Origin: Paulinella micropora
Lineage: Eukaryota; Cercozoa; Imbricatea; Euglyphida
DNA length: 64,000 nucleotides
Assembly (NCBI GenBank): GCA_009731375.1
Contig: BJOX01000027.1
Span: 488,711 to 552,710 of the forward strand
Direction of reading: 5' to 3'
Shown: piece by piece, positions 20,509 through 29,029 of the stretch
Position numbering within the stretch: position 1 is the stretch's first letter
How the letters are laid out: the number at the start of each line of letters is the position of its first letter
Position numbers and translations under genes: made by a program
Notes under the pieces: model-generated
The model's database searches: none
Told to the model about the DNA's origin: nothing
What the model saw: only the letters and a program-made list of their open reading frames with translations

Positions 20509-20550
20509 GCTCAACTAGTTGAGCTTTTTGCTAGCAAAAACCCCGCGGGT
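20509..20550. terminator. Double-palindrome module, copy 2
   Basis: GCTCAACTAGTTGAGC then TTTTTGCTAGCAAAAA, both fully palindromic here, then CCCCGCGGGT. Differs from copy 1 only in the loop and last bases. Confidence 0.6.
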
Positions 20551-20557
20551 GGGTTCA

Positions 20558-20573
20558 AAAGGGCTTGCCCTTT
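20558..20573. terminator. AAAGGGCTTGCCCTTT hairpin
   Basis: Perfect 7-bp stem with a 2-nt centre, in the spacer before the protease gene. Confidence 0.45.
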
Positions 20574-20622
20574 CAAATGTAAAATCTTATATTAATTTTT
20601 TTTACTCAATATAATAGTAGTA

Positions 20623-22620
20623 ATGCGAAGTAAGCCGAAGAAGAAACTTAAACAACGGCCCCCGAGGATATACAGAACCAAAGATGGCCGACCATATATC
20701 AAAGTAAAAGGCAAACGAGCATATCTCAACTTTGGCGAGAAAACGAATGACCTTTCAACACTTCAAATCGTTAAACTGTTTTTGAAATATATGAAAGGGG
20801 ACAATAAAACGAAGAAAACACGAAAGACGAAGGAGCGAATAATCAAGTCCGAATTCAATCGCCTTGAACACGAGAACCGCAATCAGATACAAAACAACCT
20901 GCTGAAAAAATATGAACTAATACACGAGCAGGAAGAAAAGGAAAAGAAGTTAAGAGAACAGGCAGAAGATGAGAAGAAAAGAATGGAGAGGAAGGAGAAT
21001 GCTGACATTAAAGAAAGACAAGAAGAATTAATAAGGGAGGCGAACAGAGAGCAAAAACTTATAGAGGATGTAAAATTTGAACAAGATAGAAAAAATAATT
21101 TGATGTTATTACCGCCACCCCAATTCCAACCTCAATACATACAAGCACCACCACAAGCACCACCACAAGCACCACCACAAGCACCACAACTAGGACCACC
21201 ACAAGCACCACAACTAGGACCACCACAAGCACCACAACTAGGACCACCCCAAGCACCAGAAGAAAAACAGATGCCATTGAAAACAAAAGAAGAGAAAAAG
21301 GCTGAGAAGGAATTAAAAGAAAAATACATTGAATTAATGAAGAAAGCGGGCTTTACAACTAAATTTATTAAAGGTTTGAGCAAAACAGAATTTATCAAAC
21401 TTGGCACAGGAATAGAGAAAGCGATAGCCGCTGCCCAATCAGCAGATAAGCAGAAAGAACTGGCTGAACAATACAAAAAAGAATTAGAACAAGAAAAAAA
21501 ACTAGCGGAGGCCAAAGCGAAACACTTTGAAATTAAAGACAAAATATCATACATATCCGCAGGTTTAAGAAATGATTACAAGTATCCGAAATTGGATATA
21601 CCCAAAACTTTGGGCCCTGCTTTGGAAAAAGAAATGAAAGCTCGGGGCAAACCACCACCAAAAAAAGTTAAAGGAAAACACACGACTGCGGGTATGGCAC
21701 AAGTTATAGTAGATGAAGGTATTGATTTAGGAATAGACCAGAATGAAATGAGAAAGAAACTCGCTGATTATTTGGGAATAAACCAAGCTGGTGCTGGGGC
21801 AAAAACGATGGAGGAATTAATCCACAAACTTTTAACGATAGCAAAAATTAAGAAATATTTGAAGAAGGGCAAATACAGGAAAAAAATGAAGAAGAAGGAT
21901 TATGTAAATAACTTGGTAACCGAAATGAGAAGCGACCCAAACATTAAAAATCAAGTTTCAAATACTCTCGGTATTCAACCAACCGAGGAACAGCCAACAG
22001 AAGAGCAACAACCAACACCAACAGAAGAGCAACAACCAACACCAACAGAAGAGCAACAACCACCAGCAGAAGAGCAACAACCACCCCCAGAAGAGCAACA
22101 AAAACTACCAGCGAACTTAGCGGGGGAGGGAAGAGGATTAATGACGGACGAAATAGACAACATTATGAAAAAGCACGAATGGTATATCGGCACGGTAGCC
22201 AGCGATGAAAGAAACAAACTTAAACCCGAAAAAAGAAAGAAGTATGGCTTTATAATGAACTTGGATAAGTCTAGCCAACCAGGCTCACATTGGATTGCTA
22301 TTTGGATTGACACAATTAAAGACGACTCTATTGAAATCTATGATCCTCTCGCACTGTATAAGCCGACTGAGCTATTTCTACACCAAATGAAACAGCTTAT
22401 TGAAAAGAGTAAGCCGAACACATACCTGCTTATGAAGGTCAATCAGGTTAAAAACCAAAGTGATACGACGGATACTTGCGGGTGGCATAGTATTAGATTT
22501 CTTTTAGAGCGGGCGAAAGGGAACCGCTTTAAATTTGCTAGCGGTTGGACGGACTTAAAAGAAAAAGAAGCCGATGAGTTGAAAGTCCAGAATGGGTATG
22601 GTTTTGATACATATATATAA
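20623..22620 (+). CDS. Adenain-type cysteine protease fused to scaffold-like region
   Basis: 665 residues. 1-100 is very basic (a small RIYRTKDGRPYIKVKGKRA motif resembling DNA-binding AP2/arm folds); 105-160 is a charged coiled coil; 180-215 has PPQAPPQ and QLGPPQAP repeats; 225-480 is Lys-rich helical, with QAGAG at 388-392; 455-495 has PTEEQQ repeats; from about 503 is an Ulp1/adenain protease. The catalytic His556 (GSHWIAIW), Asp574 (IEIYDPL), Gln612 and Cys619 (DTCGWH) fit the family, with Gln seven before Cys. LAGEG at 499-503 matches the adenovirus protease consensus exactly and would free a 163-residue enzyme. It acts in virion maturation (known for adenain). Confidence 0.93.
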   Translation: MRSKPKKKLKQRPPRIYRTKDGRPYIKVKGKRAYLNFGEKTNDLSTLQIVKLFLKYMKGDNKTKKTRKTKERIIKSEFNRLEHENRNQIQNNLLKKYELIHEQEEKEKKLREQAEDEKKRMERKENADIKERQEELIREANREQKLIEDVKFEQDRKNNLMLLPPPQFQPQYIQAPPQAPPQAPPQAPQLGPPQAPQLGPPQAPQLGPPQAPEEKQMPLKTKEEKKAEKELKEKYIELMKKAGFTTKFIKGLSKTEFIKLGTGIEKAIAAAQSADKQKELAEQYKKELEQEKKLAEAKAKHFEIKDKISYISAGLRNDYKYPKLDIPKTLGPALEKEMKARGKPPPKKVKGKHTTAGMAQVIVDEGIDLGIDQNEMRKKLADYLGINQAGAGAKTMEELIHKLLTIAKIKKYLKKGKYRKKMKKKDYVNNLVTEMRSDPNIKNQVSNTLGIQPTEEQPTEEQQPTPTEEQQPTPTEEQQPPAEEQQPPPEEQQKLPANLAGEGRGLMTDEIDNIMKKHEWYIGTVASDERNKLKPEKRKKYGFIMNLDKSSQPGSHWIAIWIDTIKDDSIEIYDPLALYKPTELFLHQMKQLIEKSKPNTYLLMKVNQVKNQSDTTDTCGWHSIRFLLERAKGNRFKFASGWTDLKEKEADELKVQNGYGFDTYI

Positions 22621-22646
22621 AAAAGATTTATCTGCTAATATATACA

Positions 22647-23009
22647 ATGGAGTATAGAGGCGGGCGAAGTAGTAATATTTACTATGTCAATAGCAAAAAT
22701 AGGATAAACGGCACGGATAGTGATTTCACTCACTCCATTGATATGAAATCGCTAGACAACCCAACGCATTGTAAAATTTTACATATCTATGTGCCGAAGT
22801 CGTATTACTCTGTGGCAAGTCCTTATAATACTTTTACTCTGAGTGAAGATGGATTTGAGGCTCTGATTACGATACCCGATGGCAACTACACGATGAACAA
22901 CTTAAAAAATAAACTGGCTGAGGTGCTAACGGCAGACAGCCCCAACAACTACACATACACAGTTACGAGCAACAATACGAATACTGACCCAGAAGACGGT
23001 AAGCTATTA
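22647..23009 (+). pseudogene. Minor capsid (penton-like) gene, 5' part cut by 10-N join
   Basis: Starts MEYRGGRSSNIYYV after a TAATATATACA box. The frame stops making sense at the N run (23010-23019), where the sequence restarts with a diverged copy of the last 327 bp. The N-terminal style (YYVNSKNRINGT) matches Polinton and PLV single-jelly-roll pentons. The split is an assembly join, not a biological truncation; the remainder is in the next entry. Confidence 0.8.
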
Positions 23010-23019
23010 NNNNNNNNNN
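23010..23019. other. 10-N assembly join with 327-bp duplication
   Basis: 22683-23009 and 23020-23346 are the same 327-bp segment with scattered substitutions, for example GATAGTG against GACAGTG. Confidence 0.95.
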
Positions 23020-23769
23020 TATGTCAATAGCAAAAATAGGATAAACGGCACGGACAGTGATTTCACTCACTCCATTGATATGAAATCGCTAGACAATCCT
23101 ACCCATTGTAAAATACTTCATATCTATGTGCCGAAATCGTATTACTCTGTGGCAAGTCCTTATAATACTTTTACTCTGAGTGAAGATGGATTTGAGGCTC
23201 TGATTACGATACCCGATGGCAACTACACGATGAACAACTTAAAAAATAAACTGGCTGAGGTGCTAACGGCAGACAGCCCCAACAACTACACATACACAGT
23301 TACGAGCAACAATACGAATACTGACCCAGAAGACGGTAAGCTATTATTTACCGTAGCTAACAACCTAGGCATTCAACCGCGGTTTATATTTGACACCGAA
23401 ACTCGTATTCACGAAGTAATGGGTTTTGACCGCGACTCAACATATTTCTTTGCTAATAATACCATTAGGTCCCCAAATGTCATAATCTTGACGGGCGAAA
23501 AAACCTTGTATCTACAAAGCGACCTCGTTGGGGAAGGTGATAATCACGTGCTCCAAGAAATATACACAGCGAACGAAATCCCGTTTGGCTCTGTTATATA
23601 CGACGGCTCTGGCAGTGAATACGGCAAAAGATTATCTACTAGTTCAAGCAATGTGTATCGGTTTTACTTGACTGACGAAAACGACCAACCAGTTAATCTC
23701 AACGGGTTAGGAATTGTTATGACATTGTTGATTTACCGCGAGACGAATTATTTTAATTTATTTACATAA
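23020..23769 (+). CDS. Minor capsid protein (penton-like, single jelly roll)
   Basis: The frame is open from the join to 23769; an internal Met at 23080 gives 229 residues, but the true start is upstream at 22647 in the other contig. The protein is beta-rich with features of the Polinton minor capsid protein: an early SKNRI-type segment, the IPDGNYTMNNL stretch and a C-terminus ending in a hydrophobic ...VMTLLIYRETNYF strand. It would form the five-fold vertices beside the MCP (known role). It is placed between the protease and the MCP genes, as in relatives. Confidence 0.85.
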   Translation, partial: YVNSKNRINGTDSDFTHSIDMKSLDNPTHCKILHIYVPKSYYSVASPYNTFTLSEDGFEALITIPDGNYTMNNLKNKLAEVLTADSPNNYTYTVTSNNTNTDPEDGKLLFTVANNLGIQPRFIFDTETRIHEVMGFDRDSTYFFANNTIRSPNVIILTGEKTLYLQSDLVGEGDNHVLQEIYTANEIPFGSVIYDGSGSEYGKRLSTSSSNVYRFYLTDENDQPVNLNGLGIVMTLLIYRETNYFNLFT

Positions 23770-23904
23770 TTTTTTAATTTGTTAAAATCTAGGTAGGGCA
23801 ATTAATTTTAGAATTATTTTTTTTCTCGTATTACAATATATAGCGACCTTTTAAAAATCGTTTTTGAGATTGTAAGTGGTTTTTGAAAAAAGCACTTACA
23901 CGAA
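23770..23904 (+). promoter_or_regulatory. MCP leader: CAATATATAG box and pre-ATG hairpin
   Basis: AT-rich spacer. CAATATATAG at 23834-23843, then GTAAGTG (23872-23878) and CACTTAC (23893-23899) with pairing T and A runs, 5 bp before the MCP ATG. Confidence 0.6.
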
Positions 23905-25431
23905 ATGCCCACACAACACGGCGGAGAACTAGACTTTTCTAAAACTGACTACATCAGTGCTTCTTATCGCTTGAATAAGCTTACCCCTCGTGAGGGTTCT
24001 ATTACTGTCACTGTTTCTACCGCAGGAGGACAGGAAAGCAACTTTGACCTTATCAGTCGCCCTTTTAACTTGGCTCGCTCTGTTTTGAGTTTTAATTATG
24101 CCCCAGATGCGAAGGCGGCGAACTACAATAAATGCTTTATGGATTGCTTGGCCCCAATTAGGCAGATTCAATTGATTACCAGAGGTGGTGTTTATCTGTG
24201 CGACATTAACGAAGTCGGAAATATCACAAAGATGATTTGGAAACCCGAAACCTCCATTGATGATTTGCTCGCTTTGGAAAACCACGACAATGGAAGTGGA
24301 GCAGGTTGTATGCTTCAAAAGTGTAATGCTACAACTACATTTCAACCCGCTAGCGATGCTACAAGGTTGGCCGCATTACAAACAGCATTGGCCGCTTCGG
24401 CGGCTGGCGGAAATTCACAAGCACAAGTTGATACGGCTATTGATGTTGCTAAGGCTCAGGTTCAGGCCGCATTAAAGGCTTGGATGGCACAACCCACCAC
24501 AAATGCTCGCCGACACGATGATACCCTTATTGCGAATGAGACTGGCACAAGTAAGTTCGTTAATGTTGCTTTTAATGAGGCTAAGTATTTTTCAGCTGGA
24601 ACTATTAACAATGCCAGCCCGAGTGTTAATGTCAAGATTAATCTTGGAATGCTTTACAATACCATTTTCGCTCTGGATAAAACTATTATGTTTCCAGAAA
24701 TTTTGACTTTGCGGATTGTTTGGCAACAGACACCCAAAATCTTTTATTATAACAATGATGCTCTTTCTACTGGTGGAGGCACTGTTGCGGTGGCGGATTC
24801 AAATGTTACTATTACTAATCTCAGCCTGTTCTTAGCTGTTGAAACTAACCCAGATGTCGTTCAATCAATTCAACAGAAGATTATGAGCCCCGAAGGTATG
24901 AGCTTCAACATTGATTATTCTTATTTGTATAAAAATACCGTCGGAGTAGCTTCAACTTCTCAAAATGTTATCCTTAGATTTGACAGAGGCCACGGACGGC
25001 GAATTAAGAAAATTTATCACTCTGTTTTCAACACAACCGAAAATAAGAACACTGCCTACGACAATAGCAACCTGCTCGGCTCAAAGGTCCAAACTTTTTA
25101 TACCACACTAGACGGAGCACGACTTCAAGAATTCAATGTTGATTGTCAAACTGGAAAACTAGAAGACTATATGTATCTTAAACCGAAGTTGGAAGGCTCT
25201 TCTTTGATGAATAGCAATGTTTATCAATACAACTGGGTTTGGTGCGATAGCTTTGACAATACTCGCCCGCTGTGGAGCAAGGACCAAAATGAAATCAGCG
25301 GATTAAGTCTAGACACCGAGCGACGATGGGAGTTTATTGCTACCACTGCGAATATTGCGGCCAATCATTACACATTTGTCGTAACTCAGCAAGAAGTAAA
25401 TGTTAAGAATGGCACCATTACTAGAAATTAA
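23905..25431 (+). CDS. Major capsid protein, double jelly roll
   Basis: 508 residues; PLV-like in length, shorter than many animal Polinton MCPs. Beta-rich throughout, with two halves. A long Ala/Gln-rich loop (about 150-200) and a second variable loop (about 275-285) look surface-exposed. Typical strand motifs include INLGMLYNTIFAL, TLRIVWQQTP and FYTTLDGARLQEF. A QHGG site at residues 4-7 suggests removal of the first seven residues by the viral protease. Trimers of this fold build the capsid facets (known). It follows the hairpin leader, so strong late expression is likely. Family assignment rests on position, size and fold-like pattern rather than a diagnostic motif. Confidence 0.85.
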   Translation: MPTQHGGELDFSKTDYISASYRLNKLTPREGSITVTVSTAGGQESNFDLISRPFNLARSVLSFNYAPDAKAANYNKCFMDCLAPIRQIQLITRGGVYLCDINEVGNITKMIWKPETSIDDLLALENHDNGSGAGCMLQKCNATTTFQPASDATRLAALQTALAASAAGGNSQAQVDTAIDVAKAQVQAALKAWMAQPTTNARRHDDTLIANETGTSKFVNVAFNEAKYFSAGTINNASPSVNVKINLGMLYNTIFALDKTIMFPEILTLRIVWQQTPKIFYYNNDALSTGGGTVAVADSNVTITNLSLFLAVETNPDVVQSIQQKIMSPEGMSFNIDYSYLYKNTVGVASTSQNVILRFDRGHGRRIKKIYHSVFNTTENKNTAYDNSNLLGSKVQTFYTTLDGARLQEFNVDCQTGKLEDYMYLKPKLEGSSLMNSNVYQYNWVWCDSFDNTRPLWSKDQNEISGLSLDTERRWEFIATTANIAANHYTFVVTQQEVNVKNGTITRN

Positions 25432-25432
25432 A

Positions 25433-25455
25433 CCCCAGCAGGGGCAAGCCCCCGC
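25433..25455. terminator. GC-rich hairpins after the MCP stop
   Basis: CCCC-agca-GGGG overlaps GGGG-caag-CCCC, two alternative stems, starting 2 bp after the TAA stop. Confidence 0.45.
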
Positions 25456-25503
25456 ACCCCCATCCGTTGAAGTAATATTTAAAATTTTAGATTTATTTTT
25501 TTT

Positions 25504-25577
25504 CATATAATATACGAAGCTTACACAAAACATTTTTTTGAGGTCGTAGGTGGTTTTTTGAAAAAAAAGCACCTACA
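25504..25577 (+). promoter_or_regulatory. Leader of 418-aa gene: TATA-like box and hairpin
   Basis: CATATAATATACG, then GTAGGTG (25546-25552) and CACCTAC (25570-25576). Compared with the other two leaders both stem arms change together (A to G, T to C), keeping the pair. Confidence 0.6.
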
Positions 25578-26834
25578 ATGAGCCACCAACAAAATTTAGT
25601 CGCACAAGATGATGGAGGGAATTTTGTTAATTTGAAATGCGGAACTTATGGAGAACTAAAAACAAAATTAACAGATGACAACTTGACAGCATTTGGTGAA
25701 ATATCCACAGCACAATACACACCAATTATTCAAGAGACATTTATGTATAACGTAAATTCTGCTAAATGGGATAGTGCTATTGTTAATTCTACTGTTGAAA
25801 TGAAGAATTCAATGGCTAGCATATCAACAACTGCCGTGGCAGGGGCTAGCGGATACATTCAATCAAAAAAAAGAATTAAGTATCGTGCTGGAATGGGAGT
25901 GTGTGTAAGATTTACTGCCTTATGGACTACAACGGAGGCTAATGGTGCTCAATATCTTTCGGCAGTGGGATTAGGTGATAGTGCTTTTACAGATAGTTTC
26001 TTCTTTGGTAGAGAAAATGGAGTAATGAAAATATATCACAACCGAGGAGGAGCGACTATTAATGCTTATTCGCAAACAGCTTGGAATATTGATAAGGCGG
26101 ACGGGAAAACATACTTACCCGCAATTGATTTTACGAAGGGTAATGTTTTTCAAATTAAGTTTCAGTATTTAGGGTTTGGTCAAGTATCTTTTTATATTGA
26201 AAATCCAAATACGGGAGATTTTCAAATGGTTCACGCCATTCGTTATGCTAACACACAAACTTTAACAACACTGAATAATACTACTCTACCTTTTTCAACC
26301 TATATAGCAAATGTTGGTGCTGTTGTAGCAGTCCAAAATATTAAAGTCGCTAGTGTTGGATGCTTCATTGAAGGAACAGAAATCATAAGGGGTATTCCTT
26401 TTATTTATGAAAGAACCGCCAATGCGACCAATGCTGTTGCCCACGTTTTTACAATGAGAAATAATGCGACTACGGGAGGTGGTGCTCTTACAAATTATAG
26501 CATAGTTTATCCGCGACGACTAACTATCTTAAATACTGACTCTAAGACTAGTTGTATCATTAAAGTAATAAAAAATGCTACTCTGACTGGTGCCGTCTAT
26601 GCTGAAAATAATGCTAATACAAGTCTGGTTTCGTTTGATACTACCGCGACAGTGGCTAATGGGAATACCATAGCGGTCATCTTTGTAAATTTGAGTAGTG
26701 CTGAGACTGTTAATCTAAATGATTATGATTTGGACGATATGTTACCAGGGGAAAGATTAACTATAACATCGCAAGCAACATCTGCTCAAACGATAAGTAT
26801 TCAGTATGCTTTAACTTGGATTGAAGACCCATAG
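25578..26834 (+). CDS. Phage-like structural protein (fibre/receptor-binding style)
   Basis: 418 residues. The start, GELKTKLTDDNLTAFGEIST followed by a W-containing segment, is like phage and algal-virus virion proteins that begin with an AFGxL motif before a beta-sandwich region. It is rich in Thr, Asn, Ala and Gly, and the last third looks like a beta domain ending ISIQYALTWIEDP. It sits immediately after the MCP and has the same leader hairpin, so it is most likely a late virion surface protein. No enzymatic motif is seen. Assignment to a family is tentative. Confidence 0.7.
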   Translation: MSHQQNLVAQDDGGNFVNLKCGTYGELKTKLTDDNLTAFGEISTAQYTPIIQETFMYNVNSAKWDSAIVNSTVEMKNSMASISTTAVAGASGYIQSKKRIKYRAGMGVCVRFTALWTTTEANGAQYLSAVGLGDSAFTDSFFFGRENGVMKIYHNRGGATINAYSQTAWNIDKADGKTYLPAIDFTKGNVFQIKFQYLGFGQVSFYIENPNTGDFQMVHAIRYANTQTLTTLNNTTLPFSTYIANVGAVVAVQNIKVASVGCFIEGTEIIRGIPFIYERTANATNAVAHVFTMRNNATTGGGALTNYSIVYPRRLTILNTDSKTSCIIKVIKNATLTGAVYAENNANTSLVSFDTTATVANGNTIAVIFVNLSSAETVNLNDYDLDDMLPGERLTITSQATSAQTISIQYALTWIEDP

Positions 26835-26882
26835 ATTATTTTTAGAAATATTTATTTTTCCAATAGTATAGAGTGCTTTACA

Positions 26883-27072
26883 ATGTCGTGTAAAGAGCGC
26901 GAAAAAAAAAGATGAATTAACTGCTACGGTTGATAACTACCAATTCTGCGATGAAACTTGTGCTATCGCATACTTTACAAAAAATGAAGATGATGTTAGA
27001 CGGGAAAACTTAATTAAGTTCTTTACAAAGGCTAAGAAAGCCCGCGAGGAAAGCGAAAAAAAAGAAACGTAA
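26883..27072 (+). CDS. Small Cys protein, frame change at an A9 run
   Basis: ATG at 26883 opens MSCKEREKK and then stops at TGA. The next frame is open from the A run (26902-26910) to 27072 and contains YQFCDETCAIAYF, then a charged helix ending EKKET. Together with CKE at the start this gives a C...FCxxxC pattern like TRASH/MYM zinc ribbons. One base fewer in the A run would restore one frame of about 62 codons. Indel, sequencing error or frameshifting are all possible. The upstream CCAATAGTATAG resembles the start box. Confidence 0.5.
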
Positions 27073-27077
27073 AAGCA

Positions 27078-27356
27078 TTAAATCAAATACTTCTTCAATT
27101 CAGCCGTATTTCGGCACCACGGCTGACGAACTAACCATTCAATATACGGCTTGTCAATCTTTGCGATATCATCAAACTTCTTTCCGCGGTATTTGCCGAA
27201 TTGAAAAGTGTCCTTCGGTTGTGTATTTCTCATTTCTTCAATCGCTTTTATTTCGTCGTGGATTACCTTTTGGACATCTTCCAACGAGAAGGATTTTTTT
27301 TCGCCTTCAATGGAAAGTTTTTGGAACTTCTCGCACAGTCTTGTTAGGGTGGACAT
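27078..27356 (-). CDS. ExoX-C-terminal-like small protein
   Basis: 92 residues. The N-terminal helix (to about 45) precedes FQFGKYRGKKFDDIAK and YIEWLVRQPWC, which match the small C-terminal domain found after exonuclease X and free-standing in large DNA viruses (F-GKYKG-...-YL-WL pattern). The exonuclease catalytic domain is absent, so its role is probably nucleic-acid binding. The upstream sequence on its own strand, CTACTATATACACC, is TATA-like. It is tail-to-tail with the small Cys gene. Confidence 0.75.
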   Translation of the reverse strand: MSTLTRLCEKFQKLSIEGEKKSFSLEDVQKVIHDEIKAIEEMRNTQPKDTFQFGKYRGKKFDDIAKIDKPYIEWLVRQPWCRNTAELKKYLI

Positions 27357-27413
27357 AGTAGGGTGTATATAGTAGGGTAATATAAAAAAATAAAAAATAA
27401 ATAATTATATAGA

Positions 27414-28100
27414 ATGAGTGAGTGGATAAAGTTCGTTAAGGCTTACTCCGCTAAGCATAATATAACCTATGGTGAAGCATTGAAAAAGGCTGGTAATGCA
27501 TACAGGAAACAAAAGGGAGGTAGTGCTGAGTTATCAGAGGATGTCTATTTGTCTTCGTCGGATAGAAAGGGTGCTGACGGATGGAAACCAGTTGCGAGCA
27601 AAGAAAAATCAACAGTGTATGAAAAAGACGGTAAAGCGATTGTAGCATTTAGAGGAAGTGCTGATAAGCGGGACCTGCTAACCGATGTCGCATTGGTGAA
27701 GGGAGTATTAAAAAGAACCCCGAGATATAAAGAAGAGCAGAAGCTGGTTAATGAAGTCATAAAGAAATATGGTAAGGATAATGTAGAGCTGACGGGTCAT
27801 AGCCTTGGCGGGACGATAGCAAAAGACCTAAGCCGACAAACGGGTGTTAAGGCAACCACATACAATAAAGGCAGTAGCACAAAAGATCTAATTGAAGGAG
27901 TAATTGACCGAGTAGCTGTTAGAGTTAATCCAAAAGGGAAGAGGGCAAAGACCGCGAAGCTAACGACAAACTACCGAACAGCATTTGACCCCGTATCGTT
28001 AATGGGTGCTACGGCTGTAAATACTAAGTTAGTCAAACCAAAGAAAGGAATTCATACAATCAGGAGCTTCAAGGGTAGGGGCAAAAAGGCAAAAAAATAA
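27414..28100 (+). CDS. Class 3 lipase with viral N-terminal leader
   Basis: 228 residues. 1-36 is a viral-type leader, WIKFVKAYSAKHNITYGEALKK...RKQKGG, ending in a QKGG site (33-36) where the viral protease could cut. The lipase part has IVAFRGS (76-82) and nucleophile Ser130 in GHSLGG; a later FDPVS Asp and IHTI His are candidates for the remaining triad. The C-terminus is Lys-rich. Class 3 lipases hydrolyse acyl lipids (known). In a capsid the enzyme could breach endosomal or other host membranes during entry; that role is inferred. Box TTATATAG precedes the ATG. Confidence 0.88.
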   Translation: MSEWIKFVKAYSAKHNITYGEALKKAGNAYRKQKGGSAELSEDVYLSSSDRKGADGWKPVASKEKSTVYEKDGKAIVAFRGSADKRDLLTDVALVKGVLKRTPRYKEEQKLVNEVIKKYGKDNVELTGHSLGGTIAKDLSRQTGVKATTYNKGSSTKDLIEGVIDRVAVRVNPKGKRAKTAKLTTNYRTAFDPVSLMGATAVNTKLVKPKKGIHTIRSFKGRGKKAKK

Positions 28101-28118
28101 ATTTTTCTTTTTATCAAA

Positions 28119-28165
28119 TTTTTTCATTTAATATCCAAACGGTCTTGTTTCAATCNNNNNNNNNN
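28119..28165 (-). other. Diverged duplicate of the PolB 3' end, then 10-N join
   Basis: 28119-28155 repeats the last codons of PolB (ending in the same four residues, with different codons) before N at 28156-28165. Another contig join between two diverged copies. Confidence 0.85.
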
Positions 28166-28179
28166 AAAGTTTTTTTCAT

Positions 28180-29029
28180 TTAGTAACCGAATGGTCTAGT
28201 TTCAATCGCATTGTCTATGATACCTATAATATTTCTTTTAGTGTAAGTAAAGCTGAATATTTTTTCTAAGTATTCGCTTGTTATTTTTTTCTGTTGTTTG
28301 TCTCTTGTTATCTTACTGTTTTCTACAATAACAACTTTACCAGATTTTTCAATTCGTTTAGCAATCATTTTTTCTTCCTGAGTTTTAAGCAACTCTAACA
28401 ATTCATTCTTGCCGTTCTCAATAAGGTCGCTGTTTTTAATTCCAAGTCCGCAACTAATGACACTTAACATATTTGGTAAATTTAATGATTTATTGTTTTC
28501 ATAATTCATACTAAAGCCTTTTACTTTCATACTTGCTTTGCCGTTATCTAAGACATATCCATAACACTTTGGTCCGCCTCCGATAAATGTCATAATCTTT
28601 GCTCCGTGTAGTTCGTCCGTCCATTCGCCTAACAGCTTACCAGTTTTCACATCTGTTTCGCCTTTCGTTAAGTCTGTCGTGTATATGACACTGTCGGTAT
28701 CGTGGTATAGAACTCTGTTGTCTAGTTTGTCCATCATCTCATATAATCTAATCCTCGCGTGGCAGGTCGTAAATAAAGCAACTACAATATTTGTTTTTAC
28801 TGGGTCGCTTACCGCATCCTGTTTAAGGTCATAACTCGCTTCTATTATCTTGTCGTTAATAATAATGTTTATGTTTATGTTATCAACTGACTTATCGTTC
28901 ATTAACTTGTATAAGGTATCTTTATCTTTTATCATTTTGTTTTGAGTTTTGTTTTGCTTTTCACCAAACTTGCCCCACAGGCTATTCAAGCACAACTTAG
29001 CAACTGCTCGCCGTCCTGGGTTTTCTTCA
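28180..29029 (-). CDS. Protein-primed DNA polymerase B, C-terminal part
   Basis: Continues the polymerase after the 10-N join (29030-29039). The frame from the join reads ENPGRR then LCLNSLWGKFG, the polymerase motif B, and later LYHDTDSVIYT, motif C with the catalytic DTD. It ends ETRPFGY. The true open frame starts at the join, not at the first Met (28995). With the upstream parts it forms one Polinton-type pPolB that copies the linear genome from a terminal protein (known for the family). Confidence 0.9.

Noticed and set aside
21059-22313. Minus-strand ORFs opposite the protease gene
   Set aside because: They are shadows of the proline- and glutamine-rich coding repeats (poly-V, Cys/Gly/Ser).
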